Shown here piece by piece: positions 25,609-32,788 of a stretch of 33,018 nt of DNA. Below the pieces are notes generated by a model. That model ran no database searches. It worked only from the letters and a program-made list of their open reading frames with translations, and was not told where the DNA came from. Made by a program: the position numbers and the translations under genes. This stretch comes from Chitinophaga pinensis (GTDB lineage Bacteria; Bacteroidota; Bacteroidia; UBA4408), in assembly GCA_945872355.1 (NCBI GenBank), contig CAMBZU010000038.1:1-33018 (forward strand). The letters run 5' to 3'. Position 1 is the stretch's first letter. Each line of letters starts with the position of its first letter.

Positions 25609-27699
25609 CTAAACCTTTACGCCAATTACTAATATGTCGTCAGTTTGCTCTATTTCTTTTTTATAATTTGTTATGAATTTGTCGAGCTCTAATGCCTGCT
25701 GCTGAATTGTCAACTGTTGGATTGATAATAATAATTCTTTAAAGCGATTTTTTGTAAGTTTCCTTTCAGGTTGTCCACCAAACTGGTCAGCAAAGCCGTC
25801 ACTAAATAGATAAATGCTGGTGTCGGATTCCATCTTAAATTTATGGTTTGTAAATGGTTTTATGTTGTCATTATGACCAATACATTGCTTGTCTGCTTTG
25901 GTTTCAATTAGAATTCCATTATTAATTAACCAAATTGGATTATTTGCACCTGCCCACTCCAATAATCTTGTTTTGGTGTTTAAAGCACAAATTGAAATGT
26001 CCATTCCATCATGTATTTCATCTTCGCTTTTTGAGAAATTTTCTAAAACTATTTCTGCTGTCTTGTCAAGTATTGCTGCTGGTTGAGTTAAACCAAATTC
26101 TCGTACTGCTCTGTTTAGTGCGTTATGGCAAACTACTGAAACCATTGCACCCGGTACTCCGTGTCCAGTGCAATCGCAAGCTGCAAATAAAACCAAATCA
26201 TTTATTTGCTCCATCCAATAAAAGTCGCCTGCAACAATATCTTTAGGTTTATATAATATGAATGATTTTTCTAAATATTGGCGTACAATTTTTTGAGGAG
26301 GAAGAATAGCAGTTTGTATGCGTAAAGCATATTCAATGCTGTCAAGTATTTCTCTGTTTTTTTCTTCTACTAAATGTTTTTGCTTGTTAATTATTAAATT
26401 GTCTTTTCGTTTTCTTTTATAGCTTCTGTAACTTATCCCAGCAAGTAATATCATTAAGGCAAGCACTCCGAATAGTGCATATCGGAGTGTCTTTTCTTTT
26501 TCAAACTGTGTATCTTTTATTACTTTATCTTTGTTTAAAATTTCAATTTCTTTTTGTGCTTGTTCTGTTTCAGTTCTTGTTTGTATTTCAGAAATTATAT
26601 TTTGAGATTTATTATTTGTTAAAGAATCTTTGAGTAAAACAGCTTGTTTAAAATAAAGTAAAGATTGAGCAGGGTCATTTAATTTTTCTGTTACTTCAGA
26701 TAAGTTTTTCAATAATTCAATTTCTAAATTTATAATCTTTCCTTCGTTAGCAATTTTTAATGCTTTCAGTAATAGTTCTTTTGCTGTTGAATATTTTTTT
26801 TCTTCAATTAATAACTCACTTAATAAATTATAATGTTCCATCAGACCATTAATATCATTAAACTCTATATCTCCTTTTATAACTTTATCTATATATTTCT
26901 TTGCCTTCTCATAATCTTTTAATTTATAATATGATTTTGCAATTAGATAATTAGAACTAACAACAAATCCTTTATCTTTTGCTTTTTCTGCAAGTGATAA
27001 TGATTGTAGGCCAATTTTGTTAGCAGTTTCATAGTGTTTTTGATTATACTCAATTAGCCATTGCTCTTGTAAAATAAATAACTTTTTGTTAGAGTTCCAA
27101 TCCTTATATTTTAAATTTCCTACGCTGTCAATATGATTAACAATTTTATTTGCATCTGCGAATTTGTTATCATTAACTAAAACTTTAATTTTAGATAATA
27201 AAACTTGCAACTCAATTACGGTGTCTTTATACTGCTTTGCCAATAATACTGCTTTATCATAATATTCGTATGATTTTTTATAGTTCTCTAATTCATTATA
27301 TAGCTGTCCAATTTTAACATACATAAAAGTAGTTTCGTCTTTTTTATTTTGTTCAATGTCCAAATAACTTAACCCTTTTGTATAGTAATTTAAAGCATCT
27401 GCAATCTTTCCTATTGAATTGCTGAATAAACCTAAAGCAAGATAACTTCTATAAATATGATACCTATTTTTTGTTGTTAATGCTAAAACTAAAGCTTTGT
27501 TTGCATATTCAAAAGCTTTCCCCATCTCTGAAATTTCAGTGTAAGCGTAAGCTATTTTCCTTAAATATATTACCTTTTGTGTATCTGCTTTACATAATTT
27601 ATATTGTGTTTGCAAACTATCAAATTTATTTCTGTTTTGAGAAAAACAAAACGTACGAAACAAATTAAAAAGAAGAATAAGTAAAAATATTTTTTTCAT
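25609..27699 (-). CDS. TPR-containing membrane protein with SpoIIE-type PP2C phosphatase domain
   Basis: 696 residues. Signal peptide at 1-20 (IFLLILLFNLFRTFCFSQ); TPR repeats at about 45-360 in the periplasm; a coiled segment at about 375-403; one transmembrane helix at 404-424; then a cytoplasmic linker DSIEYALRIQTAILPP and a SpoIIE/RsbU phosphatase domain at about 480-696. Metal-binding acidic motifs are present: AGDFYW (490-495), CDCTGHG (508-514), DGMD (564-567), LFSDG (631-635) and TDDIL (686-690). Such proteins dephosphorylate anti-sigma-factor antagonists or similar partners in response to an external signal. All catalytic Asp residues are kept, so it should be active. No partner gene is adjacent. 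Confidence 0.92.
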   Translation of the reverse strand: MKKIFLLILLFNLFRTFCFSQNRNKFDSLQTQYKLCKADTQKVIYLRKIAYAYTEISEMGKAFEYANKALVLALTTKNRYHIYRSYLALGLFSNSIGKIADALNYYTKGLSYLDIEQNKKDETTFMYVKIGQLYNELENYKKSYEYYDKAVLLAKQYKDTVIELQVLLSKIKVLVNDNKFADANKIVNHIDSVGNLKYKDWNSNKKLFILQEQWLIEYNQKHYETANKIGLQSLSLAEKAKDKGFVVSSNYLIAKSYYKLKDYEKAKKYIDKVIKGDIEFNDINGLMEHYNLLSELLIEEKKYSTAKELLLKALKIANEGKIINLEIELLKNLSEVTEKLNDPAQSLLYFKQAVLLKDSLTNNKSQNIISEIQTRTETEQAQKEIEILNKDKVIKDTQFEKEKTLRYALFGVLALMILLAGISYRSYKRKRKDNLIINKQKHLVEEKNREILDSIEYALRIQTAILPPQKIVRQYLEKSFILYKPKDIVAGDFYWMEQINDLVLFAACDCTGHGVPGAMVSVVCHNALNRAVREFGLTQPAAILDKTAEIVLENFSKSEDEIHDGMDISICALNTKTRLLEWAGANNPIWLINNGILIETKADKQCIGHNDNIKPFTNHKFKMESDTSIYLFSDGFADQFGGQPERKLTKNRFKELLLSIQQLTIQQQALELDKFITNYKKEIEQTDDILVIGVKV

Positions 27700-27722
27700 T
27701 AGGTTAATATATTTATAAAATA

Positions 27723-27770
27723 TGGCGGATTTAAAAGCGGTGAACTTTCAGTTAAACACTAAATCCGCCA
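27723..27770. repeat. Inverted-repeat site between two minus-strand genes
   Basis: TGGCGGATTTA (27723-27733) is the exact complement of TAAATCCGCCA (27760-27770), spacer 26 bases. There is no T-run on the minus strand, so it is a poor terminator. It is comparable to the site at 29966-30054. Confidence 0.7.
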
Positions 27771-27803
27771 CATAAGTAAATGAATTGTTAAGAGTTTACT
27801 TTA

Positions 27804-28163
27804 TTATTCTTTTTTTAACTCATCCAATTTTTTATTTGTCTCGCTGTCATAAGACATTAAACGGTCAGTCTTAGGGTCATAAGTAAAATAAACCATTTTT
27901 CCGTCCAAAATTGCAATTAACTTTTGGTTTTTAGCGTCAAATAAAGCACTCCATCTTTCATCAGGTGCTTTTGTTCTGGAAACTTCAAATCCATTTCCCT
28001 TTTTAGAAATAGTCAAATGCGATATTATTCCTTCTGGTTTTTCGGGAGTAATAACCCATTTACTTATAAACTTTTCGCTTTGTGCGATTGAAGTTTTTGA
28101 TGACAGTAAACATACTGTTAGGGCAAAGAATGCCACTCTTAAAGATAAATTGATTTTTTTCAT
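27804..28163 (-). CDS. Small exported protein
   Basis: 119 residues from the ATG at 28163 (MKKINLSLRVAFFALTVCLLSSKTSIAQ, a clear signal peptide). A longer reading frame to 28304 runs into the intron-like sequence and is not credible. The mature 90 residues contain W.ITPEKPEGIISHLTISKKGNGFEVSRTK and LIAILDGKMVYFTYDPKTDRLMSYD, a beta-rich pattern of the kind seen in small secreted lipocalin-like proteins; no family is assigned. It is preceded by a 24-base sequence that also precedes the divergent gene at 29395. Confidence 0.8.
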   Translation of the reverse strand: MKKINLSLRVAFFALTVCLLSSKTSIAQSEKFISKWVITPEKPEGIISHLTISKKGNGFEVSRTKAPDERWSALFDAKNQKLIAILDGKMVYFTYDPKTDRLMSYDSETNKKLDELKKE

Positions 28164-28194
28164 TGTTGTTTTTTTTTTTATGCTACGTTTTTTA

Positions 28195-28218
28195 GAGTGG
28201 GTTCTGGTCTCCACTTTT
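28195..28218 (-). repeat. 24-base inverted repeat, left arm
   Basis: On the minus strand this reads AAAAGTGGAGACCAGAACCC plus ACTC. It matches 29326-29349 on the plus strand in 23 of 24 positions. Each arm lies upstream of a small exported-protein gene; together they bracket the 1.1 kb with the intron remnant. Confidence 0.9.
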
Positions 28219-28267
28219 TTATTTGTAATTGTCAACTTGAGATTTTGCTCTGTCTTTTTATGGTTGC

Positions 28268-28815
28268 ATAGTCGAGTAGGCAAGGGGAAATTACCCCAAG
28301 CCACTCACAGAAACGTACTTGGTAGTTTCCCATCATACGGATCTTAAGTTGATTGTTAGTGGTTACAGTGATTTTACAAATGTAGTTGTTCTAATTAACA
28401 TCATCAAATCAATCTGCTATCCCCTTCGCTCCGTTCACATTAAAGGAGTTTCATCGCTACTACTAAGTAGTCCGCCATCTTATGAAATATCGATATTCAG
28501 TCTTGTATTTTTATGTTCTTGTACTTTTCTCTTAATACTTTCATAAGACACCCACAGTTCCCTTCAAAAGCACGCACAGGATTCTTGCCTCCTCCGTGAC
28601 GTCTTTCATGCAGCCAATAAGCAGATAATCGCTGCGCTAGTACATGTGCGCAACTCACCAGAAGTTTTGACAGAGTTACCGTTTTTTCGACATTTCATCA
28701 GAGGTTCACTTGCGTTCAACTCTCCCATTCTCACCTGACACGTCAGGCATGCCTTTTCTATAGCTATTCAACACCGCTTAGTCATCCAAGAGGCACCGCA
28801 GTGTGGTTTGTTAAC
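28268..28815 (-). mobile_element. ORF-less, decayed group II intron
   Basis: Read on the minus strand, the 3' part has a domain-V-like hairpin (28310-28343: GATCCGTATGATGGGAAACT then ACCAAGTACGTTTC), then a domain-VI-like hairpin GAGTGGCTTGGGG / CCCCTTGCCTACTC (28274-28306), and ends near CGACTAT. Upstream, phrases such as GTGTCAGGTGAGAATGGGAG, GCAAGTGAACCTCTGATGAA, AAAACTTCTGGTGAGTTGCG and GGAACTGTGGGTGTCTTATG resemble group II intron domain I-III segments. Active domain V carries the catalytic AGC in GAGCCG; here it is GATCCG and the partner strand reads GTACGTTTC instead of GTACGGTTC, breaking two pairs. No reverse transcriptase is encoded. The 5' boundary near 28800 is uncertain. Confidence 0.75.
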
Positions 28816-28840
28816 CCTGTCGGCATAGCGTTGTGGATTC

Positions 28841-29020
28841 AAATTATTTTTGCAATCAATACCTAAGTCATAATAATTACTTTTGACAAAAATCTACAGG
28901 TTATAATTAATTCTAAAAGTATAAATTATTGATAAATTTAAGAATTTTTAAAGTGCTAAGTTTTGTAACACAAGCCAAGCTGCGGATAGTTGTTGGTATG
29001 CGGCAGCGAGGTAATTTCTT
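28841..29020. repeat. 180-bp dispersed repeat, copy 1
   Basis: Shares with 30169-30353 the run AAATTAT.TTTGCAATCAAT, TTACTTTTGA, AAAGTATAAATTATTGATAAA, GTGCTA and AACACAAGCCAAGCT in the same order, with many substitutions. No ORF. The rest of the gap to 29325 holds nothing I can name. Confidence 0.75.
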
Positions 29021-29325
29021 TTATTGGACGGGAGTGTAGAAAGTTTCTCGATTGTTACAAAATATATCAAACAATATAGACTAAATTATGAATTATATTG
29101 TAATTAGTAGGAATTGGAGATTTTTAAAACCATAGCTTAAATTTTACCAAAGTTTATAAAACTATTGCTTGGCAAAAAACAAACTATTTAAGGCTTTGTT
29201 TGTGCTTCAATTTGATAATTATATGCAAATAGTTATAAGCAAATTTAAAAGCCCTAGCGAAAAAACATGAAAGCCGCCAGAGGAAAAATTGATTTTTTTA
29301 AAAAAAAATTGTAAAATTGTGAATC

Positions 29326-29349
29326 AAAAGTGGAGTCCAGAACCCACTC
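29326..29349 (+). repeat. 24-base inverted repeat, right arm
   Basis: AAAAGTGGAGTCCAGAACCC followed by ACTC: complement of 28195-28218 with one mismatch. It could itself fold (AGTGG / CCACT) in the leader of the lipoprotein gene. Confidence 0.9.
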
Positions 29350-29374
29350 AAATAAACGGACATAATAAAAAACG

Positions 29375-29390
29375 TGGCGACTACGCAAAA
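29375..29390 (+). repeat. 16-base leader sequence shared with the gene at 894
   Basis: TGGCGACTACGCAAAA, identical to the complement of 900-915. It sits directly before the ATG at 29395. Confidence 0.85.
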
Positions 29391-29394
29391 AAAA

Positions 29395-29931
29395 ATGAAA
29401 AAAACAATATCAAACTTTGTATTGATTTGCTCAATAGCAATTTTCTTTACATCATGTGTATCAACTAACAAGGGATTTCAGTCATCTCCAGTAATTTCTA
29501 GAAATGTTCAATTAGACCCTATAAAAGCAGATATCAAAGTAAACGAAACAACTAAACTTTCAGGTCAAAGTTCAAGTACATATTTTTTATTTTTCAGAGT
29601 AAGTGGCGATAATACTTCTGCGGATGGAATCAATTACAGTACTGATGGTGGTGGTTCAATATTAAGTCAATACAATCCATTAAAACTGATGAAAACAGCT
29701 AAACTAAACAAAGTAAGATCGGCTGCTGCATATAAAGCGCTATCTACCGGAGATTATGACTTTTTAGTGCATCCAAATTACACTATGACCACAAAAAATT
29801 ATTTAGGTCTTGTGAAAATTTATGAATGTACAGTTGTAGGGTATGGTGCAAAATATCAAAACTTTAGAACAGAAAAGCAAAAAATTGTAATTTTTCAAGA
29901 AGGTAAAGAGATCATACTCCAAGACAAGTAG
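29395..29931 (+). CDS. Lipoprotein of unknown function
   Basis: 178 residues from ATG 29395; an in-frame GTG at 29374 lies in the shared leader and is less likely. MKKTISNFVLICSIAIFFTSC is a lipoprotein signal with lipobox FTSC. The mature part has VQLDPIKADIKVNETTKLSG, TYFLFFRVSGDN.SADGINY, LNKVRSAAAYKALSTGDYDFLVHPNYTM and KIYECTVVGYGAKYQNF. This order (a short beta region, an AAAYxAL helix, then a YxVxGYxAK strand) is seen in small outer-membrane or periplasmic lipoproteins of Bacteroidota. The role is unknown. An inverted-repeat site follows its stop. Confidence 0.8.
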   Translation: MKKTISNFVLICSIAIFFTSCVSTNKGFQSSPVISRNVQLDPIKADIKVNETTKLSGQSSSTYFLFFRVSGDNTSADGINYSTDGGGSILSQYNPLKLMKTAKLNKVRSAAAYKALSTGDYDFLVHPNYTMTTKNYLGLVKIYECTVVGYGAKYQNFRTEKQKIVIFQEGKEIILQDK

Positions 29932-29965
29932 TTTAATAAAACCAGCCTTTAATAGTGCTTAAAGG

Positions 29966-30054
29966 AAGTTGGCGGGATTGTAATCTTGAGAAAAATTTGT
30001 GGTGTAAGAAAAATCCTTCTCCTCAAAAACATCTCGGTTAAAACCCGCCAACTT
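29966..30054. repeat. Inverted-repeat site downstream of the lipoprotein gene
   Basis: AAGTTGGCGGG (29966-29976) is the exact complement of CCCGCCAACTT (30044-30054). Further in, TTGAG (about 29986) and CTCAA (about 30022) can extend the stem with unpaired spacers. It is not followed by a T-run. The long-range, multi-box shape resembles attC-type folded sites more than a terminator. Confidence 0.6.
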
Positions 30055-30168
30055 ATTTTAGCTTCAAACCATTATAACCAAAATAATTTCGTTATTTTCT
30101 TGAAATGAATTACATTTTAGCAAGAAAATAGAAGCCCCCCTCCCGCTGTTGGTTAAGTATTATGGGTA

Positions 30169-30353
30169 TTAAATTATGTTTGCAATCAATTAGGTTATTA
30201 TACTTTTTACTTTTGATAAACAAGTATAGCTTATAAGCTCATTTTAAAGTATAAATTATTGATAAAATTAAGCACTTTTGAAGTGCTATTTATTGCAACA
30301 CAAGCCAAGCTATTGATAGCAATCGGTATGTGGCTGCTGGTGAAGTAGGTAAA
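30169..30353. repeat. 180-bp dispersed repeat, copy 2
   Basis: Diverged direct copy of 28841-29020 (see there). Together with the inverted-repeat site it accounts for most of the gap 29932-30408. Confidence 0.75.
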
Positions 30354-30408
30354 TTCTTGCCATATGAGGCAATAATCCAATTGCGTTTTTAAGTCTGTTG
30401 TTTATTTT

Positions 30409-30966
30409 TTATATACTCTCATCAATCAATTTAATAGCCTCAATAAAATTAATTCCTTTAATTTCTTCAAAAAAATCTATTTCAGTTTCGTGAGGAAGAA
30501 AATCGGAAATGATGCGCACAATAAAATCTTTTTGTTTTTTTAAGAACATAAAAGTGTAATCTTCCATATTAATGATGGTTTGCTCAGCCAAATCGGTTGT
30601 TCTTACAAATTTATCGGAGGTGAGCGAGGCTAAGCATGGCAATTGTGTTTTAGGCTCAACAATTATTGGGGCACCATTTTCAAATATATCGCCTTCGTAA
30701 CCATATAATGATGAATGAGTAATTTCTATTGGTTTTCCAAATCCTAAGTAAGATGGTAAATCATTTTGCTTTCCAACGATTGCTGCAAAACCCATTAAAA
30801 TAGCAATATCATGGTGAGGTAAATTCATTATCGCTTTTGCCATACTTTCTCTGCCAATACCAGCAACTACAACTTCATAATTATGGTTTAAGTTATTAAT
30901 TTTAGATAAAGCATCTAACACTTTTACTTGTTCTACTTCCATTGGGGTAATGATAACTACTTTCAT
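30409..30966 (-). CDS. Short nucleosidase/phosphorylase-superfamily protein
   Basis: 185 residues. The pattern is that of MTA/SAH nucleosidases and related purine phosphorylases: KVVIITPMEVEQVKVLDAL, VVVAGIGRESMAKAI, HHDIAILMGFAAIVG, then LASLTSDKFVRT and INMEDYTFMFL, where ME corresponds to the ribose-binding Met-Glu. Usual MTA/SAH nucleosidases have about 230 residues; here the strand after the glycine-rich region and the C-terminus are short, and the MEAAA motif is altered to MEDYT. It could be a related hydrolase with a different substrate. It stands alone between repeat regions. Confidence 0.65.
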   Translation of the reverse strand: MKVVIITPMEVEQVKVLDALSKINNLNHNYEVVVAGIGRESMAKAIMNLPHHDIAILMGFAAIVGKQNDLPSYLGFGKPIEITHSSLYGYEGDIFENGAPIIVEPKTQLPCLASLTSDKFVRTTDLAEQTIINMEDYTFMFLKKQKDFIVRIISDFLPHETEIDFFEEIKGINFIEAIKLIDESI

Positions 30967-31009
30967 TCTTTTTTATTGATTTTGGGTGGTTTATTAAACG
31001 GTGAAATGT

Positions 31010-31032
31010 GATTTCAAATAAACAAAATATAA
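31010..31032 (+). repeat. 23-base direct repeat, left copy
   Basis: GATTTCAAATAAACAAAATA plus TAA, identical to 31586-31608. The two copies bracket the repeat mosaic 31033-31585. Confidence 0.9.
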
Positions 31033-31050
31033 GTATTGCTTTAGGCATTA

Positions 31051-31168
31051 TGTTCATCTGTTTTTACTAAAAAATTAAAATTATGTTTTGAACATCGTAT
31101 GCATACTAATTGATATTTGGTTCCAACTCATTTTGCTATTAACTTAGGAAGTTCTAATTTGCTTTAAA
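31051..31168. repeat. Dispersed repeat block a, copy 3
   Basis: Keeps ACTAATTGATATTTGGTTCC, AACTCATTTTGCTATTAACT and TTAGGAAGTTCTAATT as in 19228-19362, with a diverged left end. Confidence 0.85.
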
Positions 31169-31180
31169 TCCTTAAAGACA

Positions 31181-31540
31181 AAAAAAAATATGTCATTCAG
31201 GAGGAAACTTTTTAAAAGTAAGCTTTTGATTTAAAAATTAAAATATAAAGGTTTGAGCTGGCACAAAATCAGCGCATAATTTATTACTGCGAGTCAACAT
31301 CTAAAAATGATTCCTCCTGAAAGACAAAAAAGTACATGCGCTACAAAGATTGCTATTGCTGCGTTTTATACCAATTGCATTTATTTTTTAGGCCAAATAA
31401 AAAATAAATATGCAATGGTTAATACCGATACTACTTGAAATTAGTAAAATAAGGGAATTTCGCAATTGGACTAAATTGAAAGTGTAATCGGTATTACCGA
31501 CACGTTTCAATTAAAGCAATTAAGGTAAATTAAAGAATAT
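31181..31540. repeat. Composite repeat block b, copy 3 (contains a MITE)
   Basis: About 360 bases in the same order as 19879-20240, with scattered substitutions: TGTCATTCAGGAGGAAACTT, GTTTGAGCTGGCACAAAATC, ATTCCTCCTGAAAGACAAAA, GCTATTGCTGCG, the inserted element, then GACACGTTTCAATTAAAGCA. No coding sequence. Confidence 0.9.
31368..31495. mobile_element. MITE-like insertion, second copy
   Basis: Same element as at 20065-20190, at the same point in the host repeat (GCTGCGTTTTAT | ACCAATTGC ... AATCGGTATT | ACCGACACG). The left inverted repeat has drifted (TAGGCC against TAGTCC). This shows the composite was duplicated after the insertion. Confidence 0.8.
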
Positions 31541-31585
31541 ATTTATTACTGATTTGATAATGGATAAGCGTAAACTATTAAATAG

Positions 31586-31608
31586 GATTTCAAATAAACA
31601 AAATATAA
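31586..31608 (+). repeat. 23-base direct repeat, right copy
   Basis: Identical to 31010-31032; it closes the repeat mosaic just before the amidohydrolase gene's stop. Confidence 0.9.
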
Positions 31609-31629
31609 ATTTTGCATTCTACTTTTAAA

Positions 31630-32382
31630 TTAGCTATCGATTTCATTTTTAATCATTTCAATAAACCCTTCAATGATTTTTTTTGTTTCGTTAAACTTTT
31701 CAGATTTCACATTTGACGGCTCATTAAGATATAATGCTCTATTTACTTCAAGCATAATTGATTCCACCTTTTTATTTTTTTGATAATGTGCTAAAGGCAC
31801 GATGGTTCCTTTGTAGGGCCAATCAACACCTAATGAATAGCCGCTTTGTTTGAAATAGGCAATAGATGCATCTATCAATTTTTGCGGTGTGTGATACTTA
31901 TCAATTCCAATATTAAAATCTGGTCTAATGGCGGTAAGGTCTAAGTCCCTCATTAATGGTTTGGATGGATACGAATGACAATCTACAATTAAACAATTTC
32001 CGTTGTGTTTTATTTGCTTATTGACTTCTTCGAGCAGCGCATTATGATGCTTCCAATAATAGTTTTTAATAATATTTGCACGTAAAATAGGGGAAACTTT
32101 TCTGAGTAAACTTCCATCATCAAAACTTTGATAAAGCACTCCCATGCCCAATTTTGACATGATTTCTTGCTCGTCATTCTCAAAGCGCTCCACATCACAA
32201 AATATTCTTGAAAAAGGAGCAATAATCATACGCTCTGTTTCAGCATAAAAAAGCTCATCAGTATACCAATCGGTAAGTTTAATAAGCTCATGATTAATTT
32301 TTTCAGTATCCTTTATATAGCCATCTATAAGCGGAATGTTTATAGATGAGTGCGGAATGTGTAGGATTATTTTTTTTATCAT
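31630..32382 (-). CDS. N-formylglutamate amidohydrolase family protein
   Basis: 250 residues from the ATG at 32382 (MIKKIILHIPHSS); the longer reading frame upstream overlaps the neighbour and is rejected. Family motifs: HIPHSS at 8-13, LTDWYTDELF, FSRIFCDVERFENDEQE, LIVDCHSYPSKP and MLEVNRALYL. Members hydrolyse N-formylglutamate or related N-acyl amino acids using zinc held by His and Glu residues in these motifs. No histidine-degradation genes are nearby, so the true substrate is open. It lies 4 bp downstream of the unknown gene at 32387-32785, in an operon with it. Confidence 0.9.
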   Translation of the reverse strand: MIKKIILHIPHSSINIPLIDGYIKDTEKINHELIKLTDWYTDELFYAETERMIIAPFSRIFCDVERFENDEQEIMSKLGMGVLYQSFDDGSLLRKVSPILRANIIKNYYWKHHNALLEEVNKQIKHNGNCLIVDCHSYPSKPLMRDLDLTAIRPDFNIGIDKYHTPQKLIDASIAYFKQSGYSLGVDWPYKGTIVPLAHYQKNKKVESIMLEVNRALYLNEPSNVKSEKFNETKKIIEGFIEMIKNEIDS

Positions 32383-32386
32383 TAGT

Positions 32387-32785
32387 TTAGCTATTATAAT
32401 TAATTTGAAGGTGATATACACCCGAATTATTTCTTTGGATGTTTGGAATATAAAAACCACCTGGCTCAGGAATTTCCTCAACCATATCAAACACAGTGCA
32501 GTCTTTAGGTAAACCTTTAAATATTAGGGTGCAAACTGTTTCACCGATTTTGCATCTTGTCCACATAGGATAAAAACTAACATTAATTGCATGCACAAGT
32601 TTTATTTTTTTTCGATTGTTATGAGGTTTTAAAAATGTTGACTTCCAAATTCGAATTTTAGAGACGTATGGAAAGTGCAAATGCAAATGTATGATCACTA
32701 GAGCTTCCTCTTCCATTAATGTTTTTATAGCGTCCTTTAAATAAGGATCTAAGGTCACTTTTGGCGCTTCTTCAACGATTACCAT
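32387..32785 (-). CDS. Conserved hypothetical protein of Bacteroidota type
   Basis: 132 residues, no signal peptide. The C-terminal half has FYPMWTRCKIGETVCTLIFKGLPKDCTVFDMVEEIPEPGGFYIPNIQRNNSGVYHLQI, a pattern I recall from small conserved hypotheticals of this phylum (LIFxGLPKxCxxFDxxEEIPxPGGF..VYHLxI). It looks like a beta-sandwich. It sits between the partial gene (3-bp gap) and the amidohydrolase (4-bp gap), so it is co-transcribed with both. Confidence 0.75.
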   Translation of the reverse strand: MVIVEEAPKVTLDPYLKDAIKTLMEEEALVIIHLHLHFPYVSKIRIWKSTFLKPHNNRKKIKLVHAINVSFYPMWTRCKIGETVCTLIFKGLPKDCTVFDMVEEIPEPGGFYIPNIQRNNSGVYHLQINYNS

Positions 32786-32788
32786 AAT

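Noticed and set aside
25609-27699. Histidine kinase or two-component sensor
   Set aside because: TPR-TM architecture suggested it, but the C-terminus has the Asp motifs of a SpoIIE/PP2C phosphatase and no H-box or ATP-lid.
28163-28304. N-terminal extension of the small exported protein to 28304
   Set aside because: It would place the signal peptide internally and run through the 24-bp repeat into the intron-like sequence; the ATG at 28163 gives a clean signal peptide.
28150-28546. Plus-strand open frames across the intron region
   Set aside because: Composition is low-complexity or hydrophobic antisense, and the region is better explained as group II intron RNA on the other strand.
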